From an uncultured Collinsella sp. (GTDB taxonomy: Bacteria > Actinomycetota > Coriobacteriia > Coriobacteriales > Coriobacteriaceae), in contig CABQAK010000004.1 of NCBI GenBank assembly GCA_902462065.1, forward strand, positions 17,514 to 81,513: a stretch of 64,000 nt of DNA. The letters run 5' to 3'. Shown piece by piece: positions 9,045 through 17,791 of the stretch (its first letter is position 1; each line of letters opens with the position of its first letter). A program made the position numbers and the translations under genes. Under the pieces are notes generated by a model that saw only the letters and a list, made by a program, of their open reading frames with translations, was not told the origin of the DNA and searched no databases.

Positions 9045-9644
9045 ATGTTCAATATCGTGCTGTATGCGCCCGAGATTCCGGCCAATACGGGCAATATCGG
9101 CCGTACCTGCGTGGTCACCGGCGCCCATCTGCATCTGGTGGAGCCGCTGGGCTTTTCGCTCGACGACAAGACGGTGCGTCGCGCCGGCCTGGGCTACTGG
9201 CAAAACTTGGACGTGACGACCTATGCCGGCTGGGAGGATTTCCTTGCGCGCAACGGCCTCTCCCCCGCCGATGGTCGCCTGCATCTGCTGACCAAAAAGG
9301 CGCGCCGGACCTATGCGCAAAGCACCTACCGCGACGGCGACTTTTTGGTCTTTGGCAGCGAGAGCTCGGGCATTCCCGAGGCACTGCTTGCCGCGGCACC
9401 CGAGCGCTGCGAGCGCATCCCCATGCTGCGAGACTGTGACTCGCTCGACAACGCCGACGCCTGGGGAGCCCACGAGGAGTCGCTCGGGCATACCGAGGAC
9501 AGCCACGAGGCCATCCTTCAGCAAGATATCTGTGGCAACTTCGTCAACCCCGACGACTACCGCATCAGCGCACTCAACCTCTCCAACAGCGCCGCCATCG
9601 TCCTGTACGAAGCACTGCGCCAGACAGGCTTTCCGGGAATGTGA
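9045..9644 (+). CDS. trmL: tRNA (cytidine(34)-2'-O)-methyltransferase, TrmL-like, with insertion
   Basis: 199 residues. The SPOUT trefoil-knot signatures are clear: N-terminal APEIPANTGNIGRTC (8-22), FGSESSGIPE (103-112) and a C-terminal knot LNLSNSAAIVLYEALRQ (178-194). In typical TrmL (about 155 residues) the IPM of motif 2 leads almost directly into the S/N-LNLSN knot; here about 45 acidic residues (129-174) separate them. Function in 2'-O-methylation of the tRNA wobble base is by family. The start at 9045 follows CAAGGAG; the longer in-frame extension overlaps the CobW gene. The stop codon is embedded in a palindromic repeat at 9637-9671. Confidence 0.88.
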   Translation: MFNIVLYAPEIPANTGNIGRTCVVTGAHLHLVEPLGFSLDDKTVRRAGLGYWQNLDVTTYAGWEDFLARNGLSPADGRLHLLTKKARRTYAQSTYRDGDFLVFGSESSGIPEALLAAAPERCERIPMLRDCDSLDNADAWGAHEESLGHTEDSHEAILQQDICGNFVNPDDYRISALNLSNSAAIVLYEALRQTGFPGM

Positions 9645-9671
9645 CAAAGGGACAGTCCCTTTGTCACATTC
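9637..9671. repeat. GGGAC/GTCCC palindrome copy 1 (overlaps trmL stop)
   Basis: Arms 9637-9653 and 9655-9671 are perfectly complementary (17 bp, 1-nt centre). The arm carries TGTGACAAAGGGAC. The trmL stop (TGA 9642-9644) lies inside the left arm. The best-preserved copy of a family with about nine members here. Confidence 0.9.
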
Positions 9672-9684
9672 AAACGCCATATAG

Positions 9685-9738
9685 TTAAACGTAATTAATC
9701 GCTTTTAACTGAAATTAACTAGAATAAAATGAAGTTAA
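9685..9738. promoter_or_regulatory. 10-bp phased TTAA repeats upstream of AAA ATPase 1
   Basis: TTAA begins at 9685, 9695, 9705, 9715 and 9735, with a degenerate TAAA at 9725: six positions at an exact 10-bp interval, on one face of the helix. The array ends about 25 bp before the GTG start. Such iterons suit a cooperatively bound regulator. Confidence 0.6.
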
Positions 9739-9763
9739 CCCGAGACGCTAAAGGAAGGGCATT

Positions 9764-10864
9764 GTGAAATATCTCGAAAACCCGTTCACCCCTAGCTTTG
9801 GCGAGGTTCCCGCGCATCTTGCCGGAAGGCAGCAGATTATTCGTGATTTGGACCGTGCCTTCTTGAGCCAGCGCAGGCGCCCAGAACTGACCTCGATCTT
9901 CTCGGGGGCACGCGGAACCGGTAAAACCGCTCTCATGTCGTCGCTCGCGACAAGGGCGGAATCCCACGGCTGGATAGCCGTAAAGACGACCGCGCTCCCG
10001 GGAATGCTTGAGGAAATCGAGTTCGGGGCGAAACGTGCTGCCGGCCACCTCATCGACCCGTCTAACAACTTCGAAGTCACCGGTCTTGGAATTGCACCGC
10101 TCGGCAGCATCGAGGTCAATCGCGTTCACGATGCCTCAACCTGGCGTTATCGCATGAGCGACATCATCGACCAGCTCAACGAGGCGGGCACCGGTCTGCT
10201 CGTTACGGTTGACGAGGTGGATCCGACACTCGACGAGATGATTCAGCTCGCAGCGACATATCAGCACTTTGTGACCGATGGGAAACGCGTCGCGCTGCTC
10301 ATGGCGGGACTTCCCAACAACGTCTCGACGTTGCTGAACCACAAGACGGTCTCGTTCCTTCGCCGCGCCCAACAATATCATCTGGGTCGCATTGCCGACT
10401 ATGACGTGCGCGAGGCCTTGATTCGCACAATTCAGGAAAACGATCGCCTGGCAGATGTTGAGGGAATCGATAGAGCCGTTCGCTCGATCTCTGGTTTTCC
10501 CTTCCTATTGCAACTCGTAGGCTACCGTGCCTGGGACCTCACAAGTGATTCGAAGGAAATCTCGTCACGCGACTTTGACCTGGGAATCAAAATCGCGCGC
10601 GACGAGATGGACGACCGAATCCTCGCGGCAACCTATCGGGAACTCACGGCAGAGGACAAGCGATTCCTCATTGCCATGCTCGATGACGAGGATGAGTCCA
10701 CCACTGCTGACCTTGTCGAACGCCTCAAGCGTTCGCCGCAGCAGGTCTCCCGCTACCGACGCCGCATGATAGATGCCGGCATCATTGGAGAACGAGGACG
10801 AGGGCTCGTCGCATTTGAATTGCCATTCTTCCGCGACTATCTCGCGGCTCAATGCGTGAAATAG
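9764..10864 (+). CDS. AAA ATPase with C-terminal winged helix (paralog 1)
   Basis: 366 residues. Orc1/Cdc6-like AAA ATPase: Walker A GARGTGKT (48-55), Walker B LLVTVDE (145-151), a sensor-like MAGLPNN, a lid domain, and a C-terminal winged helix (about 305-355, with STTADLVERLKRSPQQVSRYRRRM) of the kind that binds DNA. GTG start with AAAGGAAG at 9750-9757. A second full paralog is at 13411-14529 and a decayed one at 61704-62008. It is bracketed by palindromes and preceded by phased repeats. The cellular role is unknown; regulation, DNA maintenance or defence are possible. Confidence 0.82.
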   Translation: MKYLENPFTPSFGEVPAHLAGRQQIIRDLDRAFLSQRRRPELTSIFSGARGTGKTALMSSLATRAESHGWIAVKTTALPGMLEEIEFGAKRAAGHLIDPSNNFEVTGLGIAPLGSIEVNRVHDASTWRYRMSDIIDQLNEAGTGLLVTVDEVDPTLDEMIQLAATYQHFVTDGKRVALLMAGLPNNVSTLLNHKTVSFLRRAQQYHLGRIADYDVREALIRTIQENDRLADVEGIDRAVRSISGFPFLLQLVGYRAWDLTSDSKEISSRDFDLGIKIARDEMDDRILAATYRELTAEDKRFLIAMLDDEDESTTADLVERLKRSPQQVSRYRRRMIDAGIIGERGRGLVAFELPFFRDYLAAQCVK

Positions 10865-10868
10865 GCAT

Positions 10869-10903
10869 CAATGAGGCAAAGGGGCTGTCCCTTTGCCTCA
10901 TTG
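10869..10903. repeat. GGGAC/GTCCC palindrome copy 2, between convergent genes
   Basis: 15-bp perfect arms (10869-10883, 10889-10903) with a 5-nt centre. It fills the 40-bp gap between the ATPase stop and the UvrA-like stop, so it probably serves as a two-way terminator. The outer arm reads CAATGAGGCAAAG instead of TGTGACAAAG, yet both sides changed together. Confidence 0.85.
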
Positions 10904-10904
10904 T

Positions 10905-13409
10905 CTATAGATAACGGCCGGTAATGCTCTTGGGGCAGGCCGTGATATCCGCCGGCGTGCCGGCGCAGACGATTTGTCCGCCGGCGTCTCCACCGCCTGG
11001 GCCCATGTCGATCACGTAATCGGCGTTACGGATAAGGTCGAGGTCATGCTCGATCACGACAACTGTGGCGCCCTTGGCAACGAGGCCGTCGAACACACTC
11101 AGCAACACCTGAACATCGAGCGGATGTAGTCCGATCGTGGGCTCGTCGAACACGAATACGGCATCGTCCTGCACACGGCCCATCTCGCTCGCGAGCTTAA
11201 GGCGCTGCGCCTCGCCGCCCGAAAGCGCCGGCGTGGGCTCACCGAGCGTGAGATAGCCCAAGCCCAGGTCGTGCAAGGTCTGCAAGCGCGCCTGAACCTT
11301 CTTGAGTCCCACCGTGGCGTCGAGGGCCTCGTCCACACTCATGTCCATGAGCTGCGGCAACGTAAGCAGGCTCCCGTCCTTGCCCTCGCGATGGATATGC
11401 GAGGCGGCCGCGGCGTAGCGCGAACCACGGCATGCCGGGCAGACGATCTCGACATCGGGCAAAAACTGCACGTCGAGCGATATCGAGCCCGTGCCGTCAC
11501 ACGTAGGGCAGCGCAAGGCGCCGGTGTTGTAGCTAAAGGCGCCCGCCTTGTAGCCGGCTGCCTTGGCCTCGGGCGTACGGGCAAGGGCGCGGCGCAGCTC
11601 ATCATGGATGTCGGCATAGGTTGCGACCGTCGAGCGCACGTTGGCGCCGATGGGCGTAGCATCAATCAGGTTTGCGCGAGCAATGCCTTCGGCATCAACC
11701 CAACGCACGTGTCTTGGCAGGCGCTCGCCGGCTGCCTGCGCCTTGAGTGCCGGGATAAGTGTCTCGAGCACCAACGTCGTCTTGCCCGAACCCGAAACGC
11801 CCGTCACCGCGACAAGGCGGCCGCGCGGGATATCGACTTCGAGCGGCTTGACGGTATGAATGGTATCGGTTGCCATGCGGATGTGGCCCTGGTCGAACAT
11901 TTCGTCGTCAGTCACCTGCGGACGCAAGCGCTTGGGCTCGGCGCGCAAAAACGGCGCGATACGGCTGCCCTGCGATTGTTCGACCTCGTCCACCGTACCA
12001 GCAGCGATCACGTTGCCGCCGCCCGCTCCGGCAACGGGGCCCATCTCGACCAAATAGTCGGCTTCCGCCAGTACGCGCGTATCGTGGTCGACAACAACCA
12101 CGGTGTTGCCGTCATCCACCAGATCGCGCATCACACCTACCAAGCCGTCGACATTGGCAGGATGCAAGCCGATCGAGGGCTCATCTAGCACATAAAGCAC
12201 GCCCGTCGATCGGTTGCGCACCACGCGGGCGAGCTGAACGCGCTGACGCTCGCCCGTGGAAAGCGTGGCACCGGCGCGATCGAGCGAAAGGTAATCGAGA
12301 CCCAGATCGACCAGACGACGGGCCGCGCCCAAAAATGAATCGCAGATATCCGCTGCCATGGGCTGCATCTCGGCCGGCAAGGACGTAGGCACCCCGCGCA
12401 CCCACTCAATCGCCTCACCCAGCGTCATGGCCGCCGCCTGTGCCAGATTGATACCGCGCACCTGGGGCTGGCGCGCAGCCTCGGAGAGACGCGTGCCGCC
12501 ACAGTCGCGACATGGCCCCTCGCGCAAAAAGCGCGCAACGCGCTTGAGGCCCTTGTCGTCCTTAACCTTGGCGAGCGCATTCTCAACGGTATAGACGGCG
12601 TTGTAATAGGTGAAGTCGAGCGGCGTGGCGCCCTCACCGTTTTTTGGAACGTAGAGAATGTGCTTTTTAACCGCCGGACCATGGAACACGATGTCGCGCT
12701 CTTGAGGCGTAAGCTGGTTAAACGGCACGTCGGTGCGCACGCCCATCTCGCCGGCCACCTGCTTCATCAGATCCCACATGAGCGTGCCCCAAGGAAGCAC
12801 CGCGCCCTCGTTGATAGTCTTCGACTCATCGGGCACCAGGCTCGCCTCGTCCACCTCGCGCATAACGCCTGTGCCGCCACAAGTGGGACACGCGCCGCCG
12901 CTATTGAAAGCCAAATCCTCGGCACTCGGCGCGTAGAACTCGCGGTCGCATGTCGGACACGTGAGCGACAGGCCTGCGGCCACGTTAAGGCTCGGCTCCA
13001 CGCGCGCCCCGCAGTGCGGGCACACGTGATGGGCGCAGCGGCTAAAGAGCAGACGCAGGCTATTGTTGAGCTCGGTCATGGTGCCAAAAGTGGAACGCAC
13101 GCCCGGCACGCTGGGGCGCTGATGCAATGCGAGCGCCGCCGGTACGTGCAGCACCTCGTCCACCTGGGCGTGCTCGGCCTGCGTCAGACGACGGCGGGTA
13201 TAGGTGCTGAGTGCTTCCAAGTAGCGACGCGAGCCCTCAGCATAAAGAACCCCCAGCGCCAGCGAACTCTTGCCCGAACCCGATACGCCGGCAATACCCA
13301 CGAGCTTTCCCAGCGGAATGTCGATATCGATGTCCTTGAGGTTGTGTACACGCGCTCCACGCACTTCGATAGCCTGCGGGCTCATCTTCTGTTCTGTCAC
13401 CTTTATCAC
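10905..13409 (-). CDS. UvrA-like ABC ATPase (class II UvrA paralog)
   Basis: 834 residues against about 940-970 for canonical UvrA. Two ABC modules: Walker A GVSGSGKSS near residue 40, signature LSTGERQRVQLARV, Walker B VLYVLDEPSIGLHP; then GVSGSGKTT, LSGGEAQRLKLA and VFVFDEPTIGLHP. Cysteine pairs of UvrA zinc modules are present (CPHCG, CPTCDREF, CPTCGGTG, CRDCGGTR, CPTCDGTG, CPACRGS). The shorter length fits UvrA2/DrrC-like proteins linked to drug tolerance or accessory repair, not the main UvrABC enzyme. The GTG at 13409 begins 1 bp after the upstream ATPase stop, implying co-transcription; an internal ATG at 13385 is an alternative start. Confidence 0.88.
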   Translation of the reverse strand: MIKVTEQKMSPQAIEVRGARVHNLKDIDIDIPLGKLVGIAGVSGSGKSSLALGVLYAEGSRRYLEALSTYTRRRLTQAEHAQVDEVLHVPAALALHQRPSVPGVRSTFGTMTELNNSLRLLFSRCAHHVCPHCGARVEPSLNVAAGLSLTCPTCDREFYAPSAEDLAFNSGGACPTCGGTGVMREVDEASLVPDESKTINEGAVLPWGTLMWDLMKQVAGEMGVRTDVPFNQLTPQERDIVFHGPAVKKHILYVPKNGEGATPLDFTYYNAVYTVENALAKVKDDKGLKRVARFLREGPCRDCGGTRLSEAARQPQVRGINLAQAAAMTLGEAIEWVRGVPTSLPAEMQPMAADICDSFLGAARRLVDLGLDYLSLDRAGATLSTGERQRVQLARVVRNRSTGVLYVLDEPSIGLHPANVDGLVGVMRDLVDDGNTVVVVDHDTRVLAEADYLVEMGPVAGAGGGNVIAAGTVDEVEQSQGSRIAPFLRAEPKRLRPQVTDDEMFDQGHIRMATDTIHTVKPLEVDIPRGRLVAVTGVSGSGKTTLVLETLIPALKAQAAGERLPRHVRWVDAEGIARANLIDATPIGANVRSTVATYADIHDELRRALARTPEAKAAGYKAGAFSYNTGALRCPTCDGTGSISLDVQFLPDVEIVCPACRGSRYAAAASHIHREGKDGSLLTLPQLMDMSVDEALDATVGLKKVQARLQTLHDLGLGYLTLGEPTPALSGGEAQRLKLASEMGRVQDDAVFVFDEPTIGLHPLDVQVLLSVFDGLVAKGATVVVIEHDLDLIRNADYVIDMGPGGGDAGGQIVCAGTPADITACPKSITGRYL

Positions 13410-13410
13410 C

Positions 13411-14529
13411 CTACTCGTGCCATAAAATGCGATCGCTAATGTACGCGCCCAGCATGGGCACGGTAAATCGGACGAGGCCGTATCCGGCAGCTTCGATGAC
13501 GCGCTCGCGAATCAGACTTGCGCGATATTTACTCGCCCAACTCTGAGTACGGTCGCAACGCTCAATGATGTCCGCCATGCGCGTCGGCTTGCCCTCGTCA
13601 GCCGCCATAGCCTCGATAAAGAGGCGCTGCGGACTGCGCAACCCGTAATACAAGGGAGCGTCCACTGCTTCATAGAACTCGGAGATGGCATCCGCGTGCC
13701 CAGCCTCAACATCGCGCTCTTCAATGACCTGCGAGTCACGCCGAACGGCAGACCGCCACATGTAATATCCCACGAGCTGAACCATATAGGGATGCCCCAT
13801 GCTCTTGTGTGCCGCAAGGTCCGCCGTCTCCGCGTCAACGTAAAGGCCAGCGTCTTTGACCGTCTGGATATATGAATCACGCACCTTGGGCAAAGATATC
13901 GCCCCCAGCGTACGCTGCTGGGCACGCCGCAAAAACGTCACGCTCGGCTCTTCGAGCAGATCGTCAACCATGCTGGGCAAGCCGGCGAACACCAGCGCAA
14001 GACCGCGCTGGTCGCCATCGGACAAGCCCGTGGCATCCTGGTCTCCGAGCACCTGCTGATAGAGAACGGCAAGAGCCGCTAGTTCCTCGATAGACGCAGA
14101 TTGCGCCTCGTCAATCGCAAACAGTATGCCCTTGCCTGGACTGAGCTTCTTGAGGCGCTCGTTGACCAGCCCTCGCAACGTTTCGCCCTTTGCTCGCGCC
14201 GCCTCGACCGACATCCGGCCAAACGACGGACCGAATTCCATTGACGTCACAACGGGCCTATTCGAGCGAAGCGCGTCGGCCAAGCGGTCGCATAAGCCAA
14301 GCGAAGCGGAATCGGAGACAACCGCCCATCCGCGCTCGCTGGCCAGACGTTGCAGCTCCCGCAGGAGAACCGTCTTGCCGCAGCCGCGGTTTCCCGTAAT
14401 AAGCATGAGCCTGCCCGGCGCTCCAGCGCCGTTATCGAGCCCTTCCTCGAAATCTTCGATGACCGACTCGCGACCGATGAGTATCGGAGGCCGCTTGCCA
14501 GCCGTGGGCTTAAAGGGATTTGGATTCAT
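13411..14529 (-). CDS. AAA ATPase with C-terminal winged helix (paralog 2)
   Basis: 372 residues. Same family as the gene at 9764: NPFKPTAGKRPPILIGR start, Walker A GNRGCGKT (46-53), Walker B ILFAIDEAQ (about 135-143), LVFAGLPSM, FLRRAQQRTLG (compare FLRRAQQYHLG in paralog 1), and a C-terminal winged-helix segment. GAGGAGGCC just before the ATG fixes the start. It sits directly upstream of the UvrA-like gene on the same strand, with no gap. Three 10-bp phased TTATACC repeats lie upstream. Function unknown. Confidence 0.82.
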   Translation of the reverse strand: MNPNPFKPTAGKRPPILIGRESVIEDFEEGLDNGAGAPGRLMLITGNRGCGKTVLLRELQRLASERGWAVVSDSASLGLCDRLADALRSNRPVVTSMEFGPSFGRMSVEAARAKGETLRGLVNERLKKLSPGKGILFAIDEAQSASIEELAALAVLYQQVLGDQDATGLSDGDQRGLALVFAGLPSMVDDLLEEPSVTFLRRAQQRTLGAISLPKVRDSYIQTVKDAGLYVDAETADLAAHKSMGHPYMVQLVGYYMWRSAVRRDSQVIEERDVEAGHADAISEFYEAVDAPLYYGLRSPQRLFIEAMAADEGKPTRMADIIERCDRTQSWASKYRASLIRERVIEAAGYGLVRFTVPMLGAYISDRILWHE

Positions 14530-14564
14530 GTCGGCCTCCTCGGATCGGTAAACCCTGGTAATAG

Positions 14565-14591
14565 TTATACCAACTTATACCGAGTTATACC
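14565..14591. promoter_or_regulatory. 10-bp phased TTATACC repeats upstream of AAA ATPase 2
   Basis: TTATACC occurs at 14565, 14575 and 14585, exactly 10 bp apart, 35-60 bp upstream of the ATPase 2 start (minus strand). The motif differs from the TTAA array of ATPase 1, but spacing and position are alike. Confidence 0.6.
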
Positions 14592-14596
14592 AATAG

Positions 14597-14629
14597 CATG
14601 TAACAAAGGAACTGCCCCTTTGTCACATG
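14597..14629. repeat. GGGAC/GTCCC palindrome copy 3 (overlaps TetM-like stop)
   Basis: 13-bp arms (14597-14609, 14617-14629) with one mismatch. The stop codon of the TetM-like gene (TGA, minus strand, 14623-14625) lies in the right arm, in the same ATG-TGA-CAAAG context as trmL. Confidence 0.8.
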
Positions 14630-16626
14630 TGGCCGAAAAACTCCGCGTCTGCTGCTCGCCAGGGGCGGAAGGTGGCGGGACCGACCTTTACGTGTGCCGC
14701 GGCGGGTACGTCGTACCATTTGACCGTGTAACCGGCGCCGTGAGAGCAAAAGACCGAGTCGGGCGTGTTGGGCAGATCGGCCTCGGGCTCATAGGCGGCC
14801 GTCTCGATTACGTGCTCGGCATCATGGCAAGCCGCATAGCCGGCGAACTCCAGGTACAGATGCCCGCGACCGCTCGTGTAGGCAGCCACCTCCAGCGCAT
14901 AATCCTGAACCTCGGATGCCGGCACGCGACCCACAAGCTTCGCTCGGTCGCCCGCCATCGTCGGCGGCTCGTACTCGGCACCCATGCGCGTGGCATCCGA
15001 GAGCGCCCGGCCCACGCACTCCCCCGGCACCTCGAGCTCAAAGTGGTACCACGGCTCCAACAGCACCGCCGCGCCGGCCTCACGTGCCCGCATGAGCCCC
15101 TGGCGAATCGCGCGATACGTGGCCTGGCGAAAATCGCCGCCCTCGGTGTGTTTGGCATGCGCGCGGCCGCCTGTGAGCGTAATGCGCACATCGGTGATGG
15201 GCGAGCCGGTCAGCACGCCCAGGTGATCGCGCTCCATGGCATTGGTGAGCGCCAAACGCTGCCAGTTAAGATCGAGCTCGTCGGTCGAGGTCACGGTGCC
15301 AAACTGCACGCCCGAGCCCGCCGGCAACGGCTCCAGGCGCAGATGCACCTCGGCATAGTGGCGCAGTGGCTCAAAGTGGCCCACGCCCTCGACCGACTGC
15401 GAAATGGTCTCCTTATAGAGGATGCCGCCGGGCTCAAACTCGACCGCAAGGCCAAAACGATCGGCCAGCGCGCGCTGCACGACCTCGAGCTGCACCGCTC
15501 CCATGAGCTGCAGATGTATTTGTTCAAGATGCGTATTCCAGCTTACGCCGAGCATGGGATCTTCGTCCGCCAACTCAGTCAACGCTTTGAACACCGTATG
15601 GACATCGTGTTCGCCCGGAAGCACCGTATAGGTGAGGACTGGCGCAATGACGGGCGCATCGCCCGCAGGCTCCGCGCCCAGGGCGTCCCCTGGGCGAACG
15701 TGCGCAAGACCCGTCACGGCACAAATACCGCCAGCAGCAATTTCTTGGGCAAGCTCATACTTCTCGCCGTTATAGATGCGTACCTGATCGACCTTTTGCT
15801 CCCATGCCTCGGCACCGGAACGTCCGTCAATCATCTGCTTGGCATGCAGTGTGCCGCCGGTTACTTTAACCCATGCCAAGCGCTCGCCGCGATCCCCGCG
15901 GCTGACACGATAGACGCGCGCGGCAAACTCCGGGAGCCACGCCTGTTCACGCATCAGCGCGCATATGCCATCCAGCAACTCGTCCACGCCTTGGTCCTTG
16001 AGCGCCGACCCGGCAAAACAGGGAAAGAGCTTGCGCTCGGCAACCATGCGCGACAGCGTCGCGACGGAAAGCTCACCCGCCTCAAGAAACTCCTCGAGCG
16101 CTTCTTCGTCTAACGCGGCAGCGTCCTCCTGAACGGCCCCGCCCGCCAGCAGTTCTCCGGCATCCAGGCAGCCCTCGGAGAGACGTTGCCCAAGTTGTGC
16201 CAGCAAAACATCGCGGCCGGGATTCTCCAAATCGATTTTGTTGATGAAGATGAATGTCGGGATGTCATAACGTGCAAGCAGGCGCCACAGGGTTTCGGTG
16301 TGTCCCTGCACGCCGTCGTTGGCACCCACAACCAAAATCGCATAGTCAAGCGCGCGCAGCGTGCGCTCCGCCTCGGCCGAAAAATCGACGTGGCCGGGAG
16401 CGTCCACGAGCATAACGTGGGTGTCACCGTGGTCGAGCACGGCCTGCGACGAAAAAATCGTGATGCCACGCTCGCGCTCGATCGCGTTCGTGTCCAGATG
16501 CGAATCGCCATCGTCCACGCGGCCGCGCTTGCGAATGCGACCCGCGTTGAACAGCATGACCTCGGCCAACGTGGTCTTGCCGGCATCGACGTGCGCCAAG
16601 ATTCCAACGACCGCTTGCTTCGACAT
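14623..16626 (-). CDS. TetM/TetO-like ribosomal protection GTPase
   Basis: 667 residues, near the 640 of Tet(M). EF-G-like: G1 AHVDAGKTT (about 10-18), switch ERGITIFSSQ, DAPGHVDF, NKIDL, then domains II-V ending in an EF-G domain IV/V region. Tetracycline ribosomal-protection proteins share this architecture, but chromosomal homologs of uncertain function are common in anaerobes, so resistance should not be assumed. The ATG at 16626 follows GAGGAG; the extension to 16695 is unlikely. It stands alone, with palindrome copy 3 at its 3' end. Confidence 0.82.
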   Translation of the reverse strand: MSKQAVVGILAHVDAGKTTLAEVMLFNAGRIRKRGRVDDGDSHLDTNAIERERGITIFSSQAVLDHGDTHVMLVDAPGHVDFSAEAERTLRALDYAILVVGANDGVQGHTETLWRLLARYDIPTFIFINKIDLENPGRDVLLAQLGQRLSEGCLDAGELLAGGAVQEDAAALDEEALEEFLEAGELSVATLSRMVAERKLFPCFAGSALKDQGVDELLDGICALMREQAWLPEFAARVYRVSRGDRGERLAWVKVTGGTLHAKQMIDGRSGAEAWEQKVDQVRIYNGEKYELAQEIAAGGICAVTGLAHVRPGDALGAEPAGDAPVIAPVLTYTVLPGEHDVHTVFKALTELADEDPMLGVSWNTHLEQIHLQLMGAVQLEVVQRALADRFGLAVEFEPGGILYKETISQSVEGVGHFEPLRHYAEVHLRLEPLPAGSGVQFGTVTSTDELDLNWQRLALTNAMERDHLGVLTGSPITDVRITLTGGRAHAKHTEGGDFRQATYRAIRQGLMRAREAGAAVLLEPWYHFELEVPGECVGRALSDATRMGAEYEPPTMAGDRAKLVGRVPASEVQDYALEVAAYTSGRGHLYLEFAGYAACHDAEHVIETAAYEPEADLPNTPDSVFCSHGAGYTVKWYDVPAAAHVKVGPATFRPWRAADAEFFGHM

Positions 16627-16814
16627 GGCTCTCCTCTTATTGCAAGCCCATCGCACGCGGCAACGGGCGTTCACGCTCCACACTGGATGATACAATTTAC
16701 GGGCCGGCGGGCGAAGCGGGCCCTATCCCCCGACCAAGCTCATCGCCCTGCGTTGCCGCGCGGCGATTTTCGTAGGTTCGCGCCTTGCGAAAGCCGGCTT
16801 GCAAATCAGCGCAG

Positions 16815-16852
16815 CGAACGAAAATGGCCCCACCCGGGACCATTTTCGTTCG
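16815..16852 (-). terminator. Hairpin 3' of the GNAT gene
   Basis: 13-bp perfect arms (16815-16827, 16840-16852) with a 12-nt GC-rich loop, 28 nt beyond the GNAT stop on the minus strand. Confidence 0.7.
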
Positions 16853-16880
16853 TGCGAATTGTTGACACGTGCCCCTACTC

Positions 16881-17372
16881 TTACGCCTCACGCAGCCAGT
16901 CGAACGCAACACGCGGCGTGCCGTCCGACACATACACGACGCCGGCACGCTCGAACCCCGCCTTAATACTCGCACCCTGCATGGGCAGGTTGTCCTGATG
17001 CGTGTCGATGCGCAGGTGATCGGCACGCTCCTTGGCAAAGGCAAACATCGCAGCCGCGATACCGTGCGCGGTGCCGTCGGACGCCACACGGTGCAGCACG
17101 GCGTACGGAGTGTCGCTGCGCCATTGCCCGTCCTCTATTACGTCATAGCACTCGTCCGGGCCCGGCAAAAAGGCAAACGTCGCCACCACGCGGCCATCGA
17201 CTTCGCACACATAGCTGCCACCGGCGGCGATATCGGCAGCCAGTTGCTCGGCAGAAGGCGTGCCCTCGGGCCACTGCGTGGCGTTGCCATGCGCGCGCAT
17301 AAAGGCGCGGGCCGCGTCATAGATAGCCATGACAGCGGGAATGTCGGTATCGAGGGTTTTTCTGATCATCAC
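16881..17372 (-). CDS. GNAT-family N-acetyltransferase
   Basis: 163 residues, a typical single GNAT domain. The N-terminus IRKTLDTDIPAVMAIYDAAR is the usual beta1-alpha1; the acetyl-CoA region is AVLHRVASDGTAHGIAAAMF, with a glycine-containing loop weaker than the classic R-x-x-G-x-G/A; then LRIDTHQDNLPMQ and the late GFERAGVVYV. These features match acetyltransferases of small molecules or proteins with unknown substrate. GAGGT lies 6 nt before the GTG (17372) and 9 nt before the next ATG (17369), so either may be used. Confidence 0.85.
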   Translation of the reverse strand: MMIRKTLDTDIPAVMAIYDAARAFMRAHGNATQWPEGTPSAEQLAADIAAGGSYVCEVDGRVVATFAFLPGPDECYDVIEDGQWRSDTPYAVLHRVASDGTAHGIAAAMFAFAKERADHLRIDTHQDNLPMQGASIKAGFERAGVVYVSDGTPRVAFDWLREA

Positions 17373-17446
17373 GCGGCGACCTCACGTTTATTGGTATCAC
17401 TTTGATTGAGCAATAATACCAGCGTTTGGAGAGGGGCACGAAGCAG

Positions 17447-17743
17447 ATGGGGAGCAAAAAGCGAGCCGCCTGGTCAAAAGCCAAAAGCGAGTTTTTGGGC
17501 GCTGCCACGGGCGGCGATATGAGCGACCTGTTTGCGCGCGAAGACGAGCGCCGCGACGCCCTGAACGCCGAGCGCGATGAAGCTTGGCGCTACAAGTCGT
17601 GCGAACGCAAAAACCGTTACGACACGCGCGCCGAGGCCGAGGCCGTTATGGCCGACTGCGAAAACCGCGGACGCCGCGGGCTGGCCTGCTACAAATGCGA
17701 ATACTGCGGCGGCTGGCACCTGACGTCGCACCCTTGGAAATAG
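17447..17743 (+). CDS. Small basic/acidic protein with C-terminal CX2C-H motif
   Basis: 98 residues, unrecognised. A lysine-rich start is followed by a charged middle and the C-terminal motif CYKCEYCGGWHLTSHP, whose cysteines and histidines could hold one zinc, like short phage-type zinc-ribbon proteins. GGAGAGGGG lies 10 nt before the ATG at 17447; a TTG at 17426 is an alternative. Divergent from the GNAT gene. Confidence 0.65.
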   Translation: MGSKKRAAWSKAKSEFLGAATGGDMSDLFAREDERRDALNAERDEAWRYKSCERKNRYDTRAEAEAVMADCENRGRRGLACYKCEYCGGWHLTSHPWK

Positions 17744-17791
17744 GCGCCGCATCGGCACGGCATTGACGGAGCGCCAGCCATCGCACGCAAG

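Noticed and set aside
14350..16113. 587-codon frame antisense to the TetM-like gene
   Set aside because: Shadow of a real EF-G-like gene; no family features and no ribosome-binding site.
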